NCBI GenBank assembly: GCA_965230535.1
Contig: OZ246009.1
Span: 62,001-126,000, forward strand
DNA length: 64,000 nucleotides
Reading direction: 5' to 3'
Origin: JAUILH01 sp965230535
GTDB taxonomy: Bacteria > Bacteroidota > Bacteroidia > Flavobacteriales_D > JAUILH01
Part shown: piece after piece, positions 1 to 9,819 of the stretch
Layout: each line of letters starts with the position of its first letter
Position numbering within the stretch: the stretch's first letter is position 1
Notes under the pieces: model-generated
The model's input: only the letters and a program-made list of their open reading frames with translations
The model's database searches: none
What the model was told of the DNA's origin: nothing
Program-made: the position numbers and the translations under genes

Positions 1-1389
1 TTGGTTGATTTCATAAATCTCATCCGGGAATTGTGTGTTTTCATAAAGTTTTACCCATCTATCTTCTTCCTTTCTCAGAACATGCAAACCGCCAATTCCG
101 CCAGCTATGATGTAGTTTTTTACACCAGTTATGGGTTTTACTGTTCTGTTTCTTGAGGAGTCAACAACAAGCATTTGCTCATCACGAATCTGATATAAAT
201 TGTCGGAACACACCAACAACGAAGAGTCGTAGGCCTGAATATCCAAACAGGTTCTGGCAATTTTTGAATAGGCTGAGAACTGTGGAACAGAATCGAGAAG
301 GTTGGCTTTGAAAAGGCCTTGTCTGGTCGACATGTAGAAGTAGTTTTCCTGAATTTCGAGATCTTCTACCGCTCCAAAAAACTGCTCACCTTCATAACTG
401 TATCCAAATTTTGAAGATAATTTGATGATGGAAATTCCATTGTCCAGGGCACACCAAACCTGATCGTTCTGATCCTCAAACACCCCAATCACAGAAGCAT
501 TTTGGAGACCCTGACTTCTCGAAATGTGACGAATAAACTGCTGATCTTTATCGAAAATGAATAAACCGTTTTGCAGGGTGTTTATTACATACTGGCCATT
601 ATTTAACAGGTTTAAACCAAAAGCCTGCCCTTCTCCAAGAATAGACCGGTAGGTCTCGGCAAAAGGAACAACCATATGGTCGTCATTGGTATCATAAATT
701 AGAATGTCCCCTTCCCGGCTTGCAATGAGCCATTTGTTTTTCATGAAAGGTTGAATCCCGACAATGTTTCGATTGATAAACTGATTTGAATGAGGAAGGT
801 CAACGAGTTGATTTCCTTTGAGTTTGAATAGGCCTCCCTGAGCACTGCTTACCCAAATCTCAGACTTTATTTTAAACAAGTTAATGTCGTCGTACGGGCT
901 ATGAATGATGGAAACTTCCGCGCCATCCCAAACGAAAATATACTTTCTGGCGTTGAAATAAACTTTGGAGTTCAGTTCTATGGTTTGTCTGATGAGACTA
1001 AAATCCTGAACGGAATCCGAGAGATGCTCAGACAGTGATTCATAATCCAGGGCGTTATTTTTGCCAACAAGCCTTCCAAACTCTCCCATACCCCCTACAA
1101 ACACCTCATCTTTGTCGTTAATTGCGAGAGACATAACCACCTGGTGGTTATTCGGGCTAATTTTTCGCCATTCATTCCCGTCATACTCGAGTAAACCACC
1201 TACGTTAGCAACGTAGATAATGCCACGGGAATTCTGAACAATTGAGAAGTTTTGAGCCTCAGAACCATAGTCTTTTATGGTGTAGTTGACAATTTTTGGA
1301 GTGGTGAGGCTGGTTGTGTTCTGACCAGACACTACAAAGCCGCATAATAATAAGCACGAGAATATAAGGGCTTGTCTAAGTTGAATCAC
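1..1389 (-). CDS. Secreted/periplasmic beta-propeller sensor protein (5' part; C-terminus outside window)
   Basis: A reading frame stays open on the minus strand from a GTG at 1389 to the window edge, giving the first 463 residues. The N-terminus has a signal-peptide-like hydrophobic run ending near VVSGQ. It is followed by repeated blades of the two-component-regulator propeller type, such as RGIIYVANVGGLLEYDGNEW and a DEVFVGG blade. In Bacteroidota such propellers usually form the sensor half of hybrid histidine kinases, LuxR-type regulators or SpoIIE phosphatases. The output domain would lie beyond position 1 and cannot be seen. The gene is divergent from hrpB. An ATG start is not available near the signal peptide, so GTG is chosen. 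The propeller call is fairly firm; the signalling output is inferred. Confidence 0.7.
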   Translation of the reverse strand, partial: MIQLRQALIFSCLLLCGFVVSGQNTTSLTTPKIVNYTIKDYGSEAQNFSIVQNSRGIIYVANVGGLLEYDGNEWRKISPNNHQVVMSLAINDKDEVFVGGMGEFGRLVGKNNALDYESLSEHLSDSVQDFSLIRQTIELNSKVYFNARKYIFVWDGAEVSIIHSPYDDINLFKIKSEIWVSSAQGGLFKLKGNQLVDLPHSNQFINRNIVGIQPFMKNKWLIASREGDILIYDTNDDHMVVPFAETYRSILGEGQAFGLNLLNNGQYVINTLQNGLFIFDKDQQFIRHISRSQGLQNASVIGVFEDQNDQVWCALDNGISIIKLSSKFGYSYEGEQFFGAVEDLEIQENYFYMSTRQGLFKANLLDSVPQFSAYSKIARTCLDIQAYDSSLLVCSDNLYQIRDEQMLVVDSSRNRTVKPITGVKNYIIAGGIGGLHVLRKEEDRWVKLYENTQFPDEIYEINQ

Positions 1390-1544
1390 TGTGCAATTTA
1401 ATGAAATCTACTTCCAAAAAAAAGCCCCACTACATTAATGCAATGTGGCATTTTAATTCCGCCTCTACTATGAGTAATTCGTTCCATTCAAAGCAGTTGA
1501 CGTATTCCATGTAGTTTCAGTTTTAGGTTTAATATAAACTTAGC

Positions 1545-1552
1545 TAAGTTTG
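1545..1552 (+). promoter_or_regulatory. Candidate promoter -7 box upstream of hrpB
   Basis: The octamer TAAGTTTG fits the Bacteroidota -7 consensus TAnnTTTG. It lies about 70 bases before the hrpB start. No convincing -33 TTG was found at the right spacing, so the call rests on one box. Confidence 0.4.
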
Positions 1553-1621
1553 CCTGATCAGGAAAATGATAATTCAACCACCTTACGCGTTCGAAACAGA
1601 CGTTTATAAGCAGATATTAGT

Positions 1622-4108
1622 TTGAAATTTGACTACACATCTATCGATTTACCAGTAAGAGAGGTCATCCCTCGAATTCGGGAGGAATTGGCCAGTCAAT
1701 CAACTTTGATTGTAAAGGCGCCTCCAGGTGCCGGAAAAAGTACATTACTGCCGTTGGCCATAATGAATGAGCCATGGTTGAAGGGCAAAAAAATCATGAT
1801 GTTAGAGCCCAGAAGATTGGCAGCTAAAACAATAGCCAATCGTATGGCAGATTTGTTAGGTGAGAATGTTGGAGAATCTGTGGGATATAGAATCCGATTT
1901 GAAAGTAAAGTTGGTCCGGAAACCAAAATAGAAGTACTTACGGAAGGCATTTTAACCAGGATGTTGCAGGAAGACAATGGCCTTGAAGAGGCTGGTCTGG
2001 TGATTTTTGATGAATTTCATGAAAGGAGTATTCATGCCGATATTGCCATGGCACTTAGTCGGGAATGTCAGCAAGTATTGAGGCCAGATTTAAGGATTTT
2101 AGTGATGTCTGCCACGCTGGATATGCCGGAACTTTCATCTGCTCTGAAAGCAAATGTGATTGAAAGCCTTGGACGTCAGCACCCCGTTGAGGTAAACTAT
2201 GCTGGAGATTCTGATGAAAGACTTTTGCCGGAACTGACTGCCGGGATTGTCAAAAAAGCCCTACAAAATCATAAGGAAGGAGATGTCTTGGTCTTTTTAC
2301 CCGGTCAGGGAGAGATAAAAAAATGTGAGGCGCTTTTGAGATCTTCTTTGAGTGGTATTGTGGTTCATCCACTCTACGGACAATTGCCCCACAGACAGCA
2401 ACTAGCAGCCATTATGCCTAATAAAGAAGGCAAACGAAAAGTGGTTTTGGCAACAAATATTGCAGAGACAAGTTTAACCATTGAAGGAGTTAGTATTGTG
2501 GTGGATTCTGGTTTTGAGCGGAAAGCCAAATTCAATCCTAATTCTGGCTTGTCCAGATTAGAGACAGTAAGAATTTCTAAAGACTCAGCAGCTCAGAGAG
2601 CTGGTAGGGCTGGCCGCTTAGGACCGGGTGTTTGTTACAGGATGTGGACTCTGGGCACGCATGCCAAAATGGATGAACACGGTAAGCCCGAAATTGAGCA
2701 GGCGGATTTAAGTTCTTTAGTGCTTGATTTGGCTCAATGGGGCATTTCCAATCCTGAGCAGTTAGTATGGGTAACGGCTCCACCAAAAGGAAATGTCAGA
2801 AAAGCGTCTAAACTTCTACATGAATTAGAAGCTTTGGAAAACAACAAGATTACGGATCATGGCAGAGCTTTGCAGAACTTACCTACGCACCCCAGAATTG
2901 CCCATATGTTGATGGCAGCTAAAGAAATGGATCAGATCACTTTGGCTACCGATATAGCGCCTTTATTGGAGGAAAGAGATCCACTTCCCAAAGAATCAGG
3001 AATAGACATCAACTTAAGGATAGAAGCTTTAAGACGTTTTCGTAGAGAAGGTGTTGGTCCGAAAAGCCTGAACAGAATTGAAAAAATTGCGGCACAATAT
3101 CGCAGACTTTTTAAGATTGAGAAGAATGATGGTCTGTTCGACGATTTTGACACAGGGATCTTGCTGGCCAATGCCTATCCTGAGAGAATCGCATGTGCCA
3201 GACCCGGCAACAATGCTCAATTTCAAATGGCCAATGGTAAGTTGGCCGCAGCAGGACATAGAGATGATTTGGCTCATGAGTCGTGGTTGGCCATTGCTCA
3301 GGTGAATGATCGTGAAGGCGGAGGAAAGATTTTCATGGCTTCACCTCTTAATCCTAAAGACCTGATGCCCATGGTTAAAACAAGGGAAATCATCACCTGG
3401 AACACAAAAAGAGGAGGGCTCATTGCCAGTAAAGATTTAAGAATTGGGAACATAGTTTTGCAAAGCACGCCATTACCTGATCCTGATGAAAGTAACCTGA
3501 TTGAGGCGATTTGTGAAGCAATTGCTAAGGAAGGAAAACCCCTTTTAAATTGGGATTCATCAGTTGAGCAATGGCAAAACAGAATATTGTCGTTGAGAAA
3601 ATGGAATCCGGAAGAAAACTGGCCTGATGTGAGCACGGAGACCCTTCTATCTGCTAATTTCGAGTGGTTGTCTCCTTATTTAAGTGGCGTTAAGAAACCC
3701 GAAGACCTCAAGAAAATAGACCTTCTTCAAATTCTGACCTATTGCATTGCGCCAGACCTACAAGAAAAACTTGAACGCCTGGCACCAGTGAGAATGAAGG
3801 TTCCAAGCGGCTCAAATATTAAACTGGAGTACCAAAGCAATGGCTCGGAACCGGTTTTGGCAGTTCGACTTCAGGAATGTTTTGGATTAACGGAGACACC
3901 ACGAGTGAATAACGGCAAAACCCCTGTATTGATGCATCTCTTATCACCAGGTTTCAAAATAGTGCAAATCACTGGTGATTTAAAGAGTTTTTGGGATGTG
4001 GGTTACCATGATGTAAGGAAGGACTTGAGGATGCGTTATAAAAAGCATTTCTGGCCTGAGAATCCATGGGAAGTGGAAGCTATTAAGGGTTCAAAAAAGA
4101 GGCGGTAG
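1622..4108 (+). CDS. hrpB: ATP-dependent RNA helicase HrpB (DEAH-box family)
   Basis: This 828-residue protein has the length and motif order of HrpB (about 810 residues in E. coli). Walker A APPGAGKST is at residues 33-41 and the Walker B box DEFH at 130-133. SATL (motif III), TNIAETSLTIEG and QRAGRAGR (motif VI) follow. The C-terminal third matches the HrpB-specific region ending near HFWPENPW. HrpB is a DEAH/RHA-type nucleotide-driven helicase whose cellular role is poorly defined in most bacteria. The start is TTG; an in-frame stop lies just upstream and no better start exists. The next gene begins one base after its stop codon, so the two are almost certainly co-transcribed. Confidence 0.93.
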   Translation: MKFDYTSIDLPVREVIPRIREELASQSTLIVKAPPGAGKSTLLPLAIMNEPWLKGKKIMMLEPRRLAAKTIANRMADLLGENVGESVGYRIRFESKVGPETKIEVLTEGILTRMLQEDNGLEEAGLVIFDEFHERSIHADIAMALSRECQQVLRPDLRILVMSATLDMPELSSALKANVIESLGRQHPVEVNYAGDSDERLLPELTAGIVKKALQNHKEGDVLVFLPGQGEIKKCEALLRSSLSGIVVHPLYGQLPHRQQLAAIMPNKEGKRKVVLATNIAETSLTIEGVSIVVDSGFERKAKFNPNSGLSRLETVRISKDSAAQRAGRAGRLGPGVCYRMWTLGTHAKMDEHGKPEIEQADLSSLVLDLAQWGISNPEQLVWVTAPPKGNVRKASKLLHELEALENNKITDHGRALQNLPTHPRIAHMLMAAKEMDQITLATDIAPLLEERDPLPKESGIDINLRIEALRRFRREGVGPKSLNRIEKIAAQYRRLFKIEKNDGLFDDFDTGILLANAYPERIACARPGNNAQFQMANGKLAAAGHRDDLAHESWLAIAQVNDREGGGKIFMASPLNPKDLMPMVKTREIITWNTKRGGLIASKDLRIGNIVLQSTPLPDPDESNLIEAICEAIAKEGKPLLNWDSSVEQWQNRILSLRKWNPEENWPDVSTETLLSANFEWLSPYLSGVKKPEDLKKIDLLQILTYCIAPDLQEKLERLAPVRMKVPSGSNIKLEYQSNGSEPVLAVRLQECFGLTETPRVNNGKTPVLMHLLSPGFKIVQITGDLKSFWDVGYHDVRKDLRMRYKKHFWPENPWEVEAIKGSKKRR

Positions 4109-4109
4109 A

Positions 4110-5081
4110 ATGAACAAGAAACTCCAAAAGGCAATGATGCGTTCTTTGAATGTAAAGGACATTCAGCAAACTGAGGTGATTCAGTCTTTGTGGAGTGGGT
4201 ATGGAACGATTTCCAAAGCGAAAATAACGGGCGATTACTCACAAAAAGTTGTGGTGAAGCATATTTGTCCGCCAGCAAAAGGATCACACCCCAGAGGCTG
4301 GAATACAAACCTGTCACATCAGCGCAAACTGAAATCTTATTTGGTAGAAATGGCCTGGTATAGACACCATGCAGATAAATGCGGGCCTTTGTGCAGAGTA
4401 CCTGATTCTTACCTGAGTTTGTCGGATGGAGATGAGCATTTGATTGTGCTGGAAGATCTTGATGACAGTGGTTATGCCCATCGTAAATCAACTTTAACCA
4501 TTCCTGAGACAAAAGTTTGCTTGAGCTGGTTGGCCAATTTTCATGCTCGGTTTATGAACCAATCTTTTCCGGACCTATGGAAAAAGGGGAGCTACTGGCA
4601 TCTGGATACACGTCCGGATGAATGGGACGCTATGTCCGAAGGAAAATTAAAGCACAATGCACGTGAAATAGATCGCATTTTGGATGAGTGTAAGTACAAA
4701 ACAATCATACATGGAGATGCCAAGGTGGCAAATTTCTGCTTCAACGCTGATTATACTCAGGTTGCTGCTGTGGACTTTCAATATGTTGGCGGTGGTTGTG
4801 GCATGAAGGATGTGTCTTACTTGTTAGGAAGCTGTCTGGGTAGCAATGAATGTGAACGCTACGACAAGGTCTTGCTGGATCATTATTTTAATGAATTACA
4901 GATGGCTCTTGAGGCATCAGATTTCAAGGGGGATTTTAGTTCTCTGGAACAGGAATGGCGAGAAATGTACGCAGTGGCCTGGACGGATTTTACCCGTTTC
5001 CTGCAAGGGTGGATGCCGGGTCATCAAAAATTGAATTCGTACAGCAATAAGTTGATGAATGAGGTATTGGGCAGCTTGTAA
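4110..5081 (+). CDS. APH/ecdysteroid-kinase-like small-molecule phosphotransferase
   Basis: The 323-residue protein has the aminoglycoside-phosphotransferase/choline-kinase fold signature. A Brenner-type catalytic motif IIHGDAKVANFCF (H201, D203) is followed by a metal-binding AVDFQYVGGG motif, and VLEDLDDSG lies in the N-lobe hinge region. The pattern, including GCGMKDVSYLLG after the metal-binding Asp, is closest to the EcKinase-like branch, whose bacterial substrates are unknown. It starts one base after the hrpB stop and ends directly against the stop of the convergent downstream gene. The fold is well supported; the substrate cannot be predicted. Confidence 0.75.
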   Translation: MNKKLQKAMMRSLNVKDIQQTEVIQSLWSGYGTISKAKITGDYSQKVVVKHICPPAKGSHPRGWNTNLSHQRKLKSYLVEMAWYRHHADKCGPLCRVPDSYLSLSDGDEHLIVLEDLDDSGYAHRKSTLTIPETKVCLSWLANFHARFMNQSFPDLWKKGSYWHLDTRPDEWDAMSEGKLKHNAREIDRILDECKYKTIIHGDAKVANFCFNADYTQVAAVDFQYVGGGCGMKDVSYLLGSCLGSNECERYDKVLLDHYFNELQMALEASDFKGDFSSLEQEWREMYAVAWTDFTRFLQGWMPGHQKLNSYSNKLMNEVLGSL

Positions 5082-6680
5082 TTAGTGAACCACTACCTTT
5101 TTGTGGATGGTATTGCCGTCTTCAGACTTTAACTCAATGAGGTAGGTTCCAGCGCCAAATTCTTCCAGAGAAATTGAATTTGAAGGATTGTTTAAGTTTT
5201 TGATTGTTTGACCGCTTATTGTTTTGATGGCAATACTCGTGACCTCAGCACCTTCGATATGGATGATGCCCTTGCTTGGGTTTGGATACAGCTTAAAAGA
5301 CACTTTTTCGTTAATGTTGGATGCGTTGAAAGTCCCGTTAAGTAGCTTAAGCACTTGAAAATCTGAATAATTGGTCTGGCCATAAACCCTGTCGCTTGCA
5401 ATGATGTATTCGTCATCGATCAGGTGACCCGAAATTGATTGAGGGTCGAACTGTGTACTTGTGTCAGGATTGAAAGTGCCGGTTCCCTGTGCAGCAAAAC
5501 CAGTATTGTCCTGAAAAGTTGGCAGCCAGCTGTGAACGAGCCCAAAATCTCCTCGATAACCAGGGTTGTTATTGGTCATCTGTGTGCTGGTGCTTAGGGC
5601 AATGAAATTGCCGTCATCGTCCACCATTAAATCTCTCACTTCATCAATGTTGCCGAGAAAATCAGTCGATAATTGTGTCTGAATGACCCCATTCATATTC
5701 ACAATTCTAAGGTCCAGATTCTTATTGCCATCATGCCTGTTAATGTCTGCCAACATCCAAATATTCCCATCTACTTCAATGGCTTTATGAATCCGATTGT
5801 TCATGCCCAGATTAAAGTTGACCGACCATTGTCCGCTTTGTCCAAAAGTGTTCACTGCGGCTCCTGTATCATCTACCATCAGGGCGAAGGCGGCATAAGC
5901 TTCACCAACATAAATGTATCCGCAAAAAAGATAGGCTGAATCGAGTGTAAGGATTTTGTCCAGATACGCTCCATCCTGATGTCTGACGGCACCTGGTCCA
6001 AGAGCCGACAAACCACTTAGGGGATGCCAATGAATCTGACCATCTTGTGCAAAAGTACTGTCAACAGAACCATCTAAATACAGTCGCCCCATCACTGGAA
6101 TCTCCATATGGGCATAGTTGGTGTCTAAAGCGGTAAAACTGTAAATGAGTCTGTCGCTCTTATCAAGCGCAATTTGTCCGGGGATATTGTAATTTCCGAA
6201 AATGGAATAGTCCAGAAAACCTGATTGGCCAAAACTTGGATCAACATTCCCTATAGAATCAAGTTTAGCAATAAATACAGTTTGAGAATCTGCCACACCA
6301 TAGTCGTATCCCGCACCGATCAGATAAATGTTGTTATCGTGTACCAGGCCATGCGAGATGTTGGCAGAGCCTTTCCCCGGAAAATCAAATGTCAAAATAC
6401 CATTGTTGGCAAATGAAGTGTCCAGATTTCCCTGTGCGTTTAATTTGATTACTGTGGCATCAAAGTCATATACACCTGAACTGTAACTACCACTGGCGCC
6501 CAGAACAAAAACGTTGCCTTGTTCATCGCACAAGTGGAGGTTGGTATAATCGTAGTCTTTAACGTCAACAAGCGTAGAGCCGTTTATGCCAAAAGACATG
6601 TCTAAGTCAAGTCCGCTCATCTGAGAAAAGCAGACCTGACTTAAGTATGTCAAGATAAATATGAGACTAAGTTTAGCCAC
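5082..6680 (-). CDS. T9SS-secreted protein with delta-60-type propeller repeats
   Basis: The 532-residue protein opens with a Sec signal peptide (MAKLSLIFILTYLSQVCFSQ). It carries several repeats of the delta-60 type, for example NLDTSFANNGILTFDF and SVDSTFAQDGQIHW, which are known to form beta-propeller-like folds. The last 75 residues are a type A T9SS sorting domain, beginning KLYPNPSKGIIHIEG and ending GTYLIELK...VVVH. It should be exported across both membranes, then released or anchored at the surface. The function beyond secretion and the repeat fold is unknown. Its stop codon abuts that of the convergent kinase gene, leaving no room for a separate terminator. Three bases separate its start from the upstream T9SS gene, which suggests one transcript. 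Confidence 0.82.
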   Translation of the reverse strand: MAKLSLIFILTYLSQVCFSQMSGLDLDMSFGINGSTLVDVKDYDYTNLHLCDEQGNVFVLGASGSYSSGVYDFDATVIKLNAQGNLDTSFANNGILTFDFPGKGSANISHGLVHDNNIYLIGAGYDYGVADSQTVFIAKLDSIGNVDPSFGQSGFLDYSIFGNYNIPGQIALDKSDRLIYSFTALDTNYAHMEIPVMGRLYLDGSVDSTFAQDGQIHWHPLSGLSALGPGAVRHQDGAYLDKILTLDSAYLFCGYIYVGEAYAAFALMVDDTGAAVNTFGQSGQWSVNFNLGMNNRIHKAIEVDGNIWMLADINRHDGNKNLDLRIVNMNGVIQTQLSTDFLGNIDEVRDLMVDDDGNFIALSTSTQMTNNNPGYRGDFGLVHSWLPTFQDNTGFAAQGTGTFNPDTSTQFDPQSISGHLIDDEYIIASDRVYGQTNYSDFQVLKLLNGTFNASNINEKVSFKLYPNPSKGIIHIEGAEVTSIAIKTISGQTIKNLNNPSNSISLEEFGAGTYLIELKSEDGNTIHKKVVVH

Positions 6681-6683
6681 TAC

Positions 6684-7952
6684 TTATTTGCTAATAATCA
6701 ACTTGTCTTGTGCTACAAAATTACCTTTGGTATCTTTTACCTGAACCATATAAATCCCATTTGTTAAATGGCTTATATCAAGAGAAGATGTGTTGCTAAG
6801 ACTAGCTTGGGCTACAATCGCTCCGGCAGAATTCAAAACAATAACCTCACCATTTTCCAGGTCAAGATCAAAATAAATATGTCCCTGAGTTGGGTTAGGA
6901 TACATAGTCATATTGGCCTGACTTAACTGAGCTATGCTGTTAAACCCATTTGTGCTACAAGTTGCACTCCCCGGCACGTTTGAATTCCCTGCTCCCTGAA
7001 GGTCCATAGTAGAAATCACACCATAGTATTCCAAACCAATCATGTATGGGAATTTAGGGTCACCATTTGAATCAGTAGACAAGAAATAAGCATATGTTCC
7101 ACCGGGAAATTCTGGAGTCACACATTGTCTGCCGTTGTACTCATCCAAATCGGCGTTACCTACATACTCATAGTCTTCCCAGTAAGTTCCAATAGGAAAT
7201 TGAGTGCTCACTGGCGGACCTGGAGGTGTTGAGGTAGATCCATCTGGTAGAGTTGTTCGTGTAGAAATCATTCTTTGCTCATAGCCACATTCCATTCTTT
7301 TGATTTGACTGGTATTGTCGTTTGGGTCTGAATAACCAAAAGGACCATAGATAGGAAATCCGTCCATAGCCCAACCAATAATTGGTGAGTGTGCGGTTGA
7401 TGGATCAGAATATAATGCACTTGGATTTGCATGATAGTGATACTGTCCTTGTTGTTGTGGATGACCATTTCCATTGGCATCCATAGTAGAGCCTTCAGAA
7501 ACCCATGCGTCTGCATTCCAGATACCCGCTCCCATGCCGGAGTTCGAGTTACTCATCGGGTCGTAAGATCTGGCATCACCTTTACCATAAAGAGCAACTC
7601 CATTTACGGCAACACCAAGAGCACCTACGGTAGGCTCAGCTGTTTTGGTTCCAGTTTCCTCAACTGGATTTCTTGTAATACGCCAAACAAAATCTTGTGC
7701 AGTGGGAGTGTTTGGATTACTTGGAAAAGGACCCATTTCGTATCCTGCAAGTCCCTCACTTCTTACATAAACATAATTATTGTCGTAGCAAACTTCCAGT
7801 ACGTCCGAAGAGTCAGACATGGTCACAGTTCCCGATCCAAGATCGTACGTTGCAAGACCATTCGTATTCATTGTCCATGAGGTAATAATTGCTTGCGAAT
7901 TAGCCTGGCCAGCTCCAAGCGCTGCCAAGGCAAATAGTAGAGTTTTTCTCAT
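6684..7952 (-). CDS. YHYH-domain protein with T9SS sorting signal
   Basis: A 422-residue secreted protein. The signal peptide (MRKTLLFALAALGAGQANSQ) is followed by a YHYH domain, seen as GQYHYHANPSALY and a downstream GWAMDGFPIYGPFGYS segment. Both segments are hallmarks of this family. The C-terminal 70 residues form a T9SS type A sorting domain (MYPNPTQGHIYFDLD ... GIYMVQVKD). YHYH proteins are extracytoplasmic and their chemistry is not well established; the clustered His and Asp residues suggest metal binding (inference). It is upstream of, and probably co-transcribed with, the delta-60 repeat protein, so the two may be co-exported. Confidence 0.85.
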   Translation of the reverse strand: MRKTLLFALAALGAGQANSQAIITSWTMNTNGLATYDLGSGTVTMSDSSDVLEVCYDNNYVYVRSEGLAGYEMGPFPSNPNTPTAQDFVWRITRNPVEETGTKTAEPTVGALGVAVNGVALYGKGDARSYDPMSNSNSGMGAGIWNADAWVSEGSTMDANGNGHPQQQGQYHYHANPSALYSDPSTAHSPIIGWAMDGFPIYGPFGYSDPNDNTSQIKRMECGYEQRMISTRTTLPDGSTSTPPGPPVSTQFPIGTYWEDYEYVGNADLDEYNGRQCVTPEFPGGTYAYFLSTDSNGDPKFPYMIGLEYYGVISTMDLQGAGNSNVPGSATCSTNGFNSIAQLSQANMTMYPNPTQGHIYFDLDLENGEVIVLNSAGAIVAQASLSNTSSLDISHLTNGIYMVQVKDTKGNFVAQDKLIISK

Positions 7953-8109
7953 ATGCGTTGTTTAGATTTTAGATTAAAGCTCGTTAATTTATCCGTTCAG
8001 CTCCACCATTATCATGGCCATATATACGTGTGTACCCCTTTTGTACCCCCAAAATATATTCCATACATTTATAGACTTCATAGCTTGTTGTTTCTACTGA
8101 TATTAGTAC

Positions 8110-9813
8110 ATGTACAGATGTTTAGCCATATTTTTTAGCTTGTTTTTTGCTTTGAGTTCTCTTGGGCAAAAAAGGCCCCCAAAGCCAAGGCATTTTGTGG
8201 CAAAGATGGACATGTCAGAAGTTGTCCAGCTCTTTGACGCCAGCGTAAATGCGGCTGACGCTGGTAACGACTCGCTTGCTTTGACATATCTCATTGATGC
8301 TGTTGTGGAAGGACGGAATCATCGATTTTCAGAAAAGATGCTTCAAATAGAATTGTACTATTCGAAAGCATTACTTGATTTGGGCGCACCAAAATTGGCT
8401 TTACAGAACTTAAATCATGTAGAGAGGTTTCCTTTGATTAAACGTAATTCGGTGTATTTCCGTCGATTGAAGCAAGGATTTGGGATGGTTCATCTGGGGA
8501 TGAAGAATTATCCTGAAGCCAAGAGTACTTTTTTGGAAATTTACAAAAGAGACCAAAAATCCCCTGACTCTAAGGGAATGGCCAGCCCATTAAACAACCT
8601 TGGTTATGTGTACTATTTATCGGGAGATCTGGATTCAGCCAAGATATTTTTGGAAATGGCCAGGAGTAATCAGAAGAAAAATAGTCCACAGGACAGCATA
8701 TTCTACGGAGTGATAATGGACAATTTAGCGCTTATTTCAGTTGAGGAACGTCAGTACAGAGATGCACTTACCATTTTTTTGAAGAATATGCGAATCCAAA
8801 AATCAGCAAAGAGAAGCAATAAATACTTACCAACACTGATAAAGATAGCTGACACTTATAGTAGAATGGGCGTTATTGATAGTTCCGAATACTATTTTTC
8901 TGTTTTCAGGAATGATATTCGGACGGCTGAAAGAGTAAATCCAGTTCAGGAAAGGACCTATTGGATGACTTTTTACTCCAAATATATTACTCACCAAAAA
9001 AGACATCATAGTCAAGAATTTATTCAAAATGCCCGGTTCGAATTTCTATCTTATCAGGATAGTGTGAGGTCATCTAACGCACGTTCGCTCGACATTCTAT
9101 TATCTCAAATACAGCGATTAATGGAACGTTCCAGAATGCAACTAAATCAAATAGTTGATCTTGAGCATGAAAGAACGGTAAATCATCTTGAAAAAGAACG
9201 GCAACGTTCCAGAATGGCCAAGGTAATAACCGTTGGTGTAATTATAGGCTTCCTGTTGCTGGCACTTTTCATCTTTATTGCTGTTCGTTCCCGGATGAGA
9301 AATAGTAAATACAAAGCACAGGCGCTTGAAACGGAAAACAGACTCACCCAGCTGCAATTAAGGAATGAATCGCTGGAAAAAACAGAGCTTCAGCAAAAGT
9401 TAATGCTTCAAAGAAAAGAGTCCACAGATCTGGCACTTGAAATTAAACGAAAACGAGAATGGGTTAAGGAAATTCAGGTTCAGCTTCATGGTGTTAAAAA
9501 CAAAGAAGACATTGATGATGCTTTGAGGAAGTTTATTCCCAATATTCATATTGATGATAAACAGGAATTGTTTCTTGAGAGAATTGATGAATTGAATGAA
9601 TCCTTCTATGATGAACTGCTAAGTCGTTTCCCAAATCTCACACCGAGCGAAAAAGAACTCTGTGGTTTGGTAAGGTTAAAATTAAGTTCAAAAGAGATTG
9701 CAGCAAGTCGTCAAATTACCGTAAATGCGGTGAAAGTGGCCAGACGTAGACTCAGAAAAAAACTGGCTTTAAAACCGGAAGATGATTTGTATGGTTTTAT
9801 AGCAGGTATTTAA
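8110..9813 (+). CDS. Membrane-tethered TPR regulator with LuxR/GerE-like HTH
   Basis: The 567-residue protein has a signal peptide (ending near LSSLGQ) and TPR-like helical repeats to about residue 290. A membrane helix follows at about 371-393, then a coiled coil rich in Glu, Lys and Gln. The C-terminal helix-turn-helix is at about 508-567 (LTPSEKELCGLVRLKLSSKEIA ... VKVARRRLRKKL). This plan puts the TPRs outside the inner membrane and the DNA-binding domain inside, so it would act as a one-component transmembrane regulator (inference from topology). The same plan recurs in the gene at 58758-60575. It converges on the first phosphatase of the array, with six bases between stop codons. Ligand and targets are unknown. 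Confidence 0.8.
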   Translation: MYRCLAIFFSLFFALSSLGQKRPPKPRHFVAKMDMSEVVQLFDASVNAADAGNDSLALTYLIDAVVEGRNHRFSEKMLQIELYYSKALLDLGAPKLALQNLNHVERFPLIKRNSVYFRRLKQGFGMVHLGMKNYPEAKSTFLEIYKRDQKSPDSKGMASPLNNLGYVYYLSGDLDSAKIFLEMARSNQKKNSPQDSIFYGVIMDNLALISVEERQYRDALTIFLKNMRIQKSAKRSNKYLPTLIKIADTYSRMGVIDSSEYYFSVFRNDIRTAERVNPVQERTYWMTFYSKYITHQKRHHSQEFIQNARFEFLSYQDSVRSSNARSLDILLSQIQRLMERSRMQLNQIVDLEHERTVNHLEKERQRSRMAKVITVGVIIGFLLLALFIFIAVRSRMRNSKYKAQALETENRLTQLQLRNESLEKTELQQKLMLQRKESTDLALEIKRKREWVKEIQVQLHGVKNKEDIDDALRKFIPNIHIDDKQELFLERIDELNESFYDELLSRFPNLTPSEKELCGLVRLKLSSKEIAASRQITVNAVKVARRRLRKKLALKPEDDLYGFIAGI

Positions 9814-9819
9814 TCGTTT

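Noticed and set aside
1425..1450. Imperfect inverted repeat (CCACTACATT...AATGTGG) in the gap before hrpB
   Set aside because: It lies between two divergent genes, pairing is interrupted, and no gene ends there, so a terminator role makes no sense.
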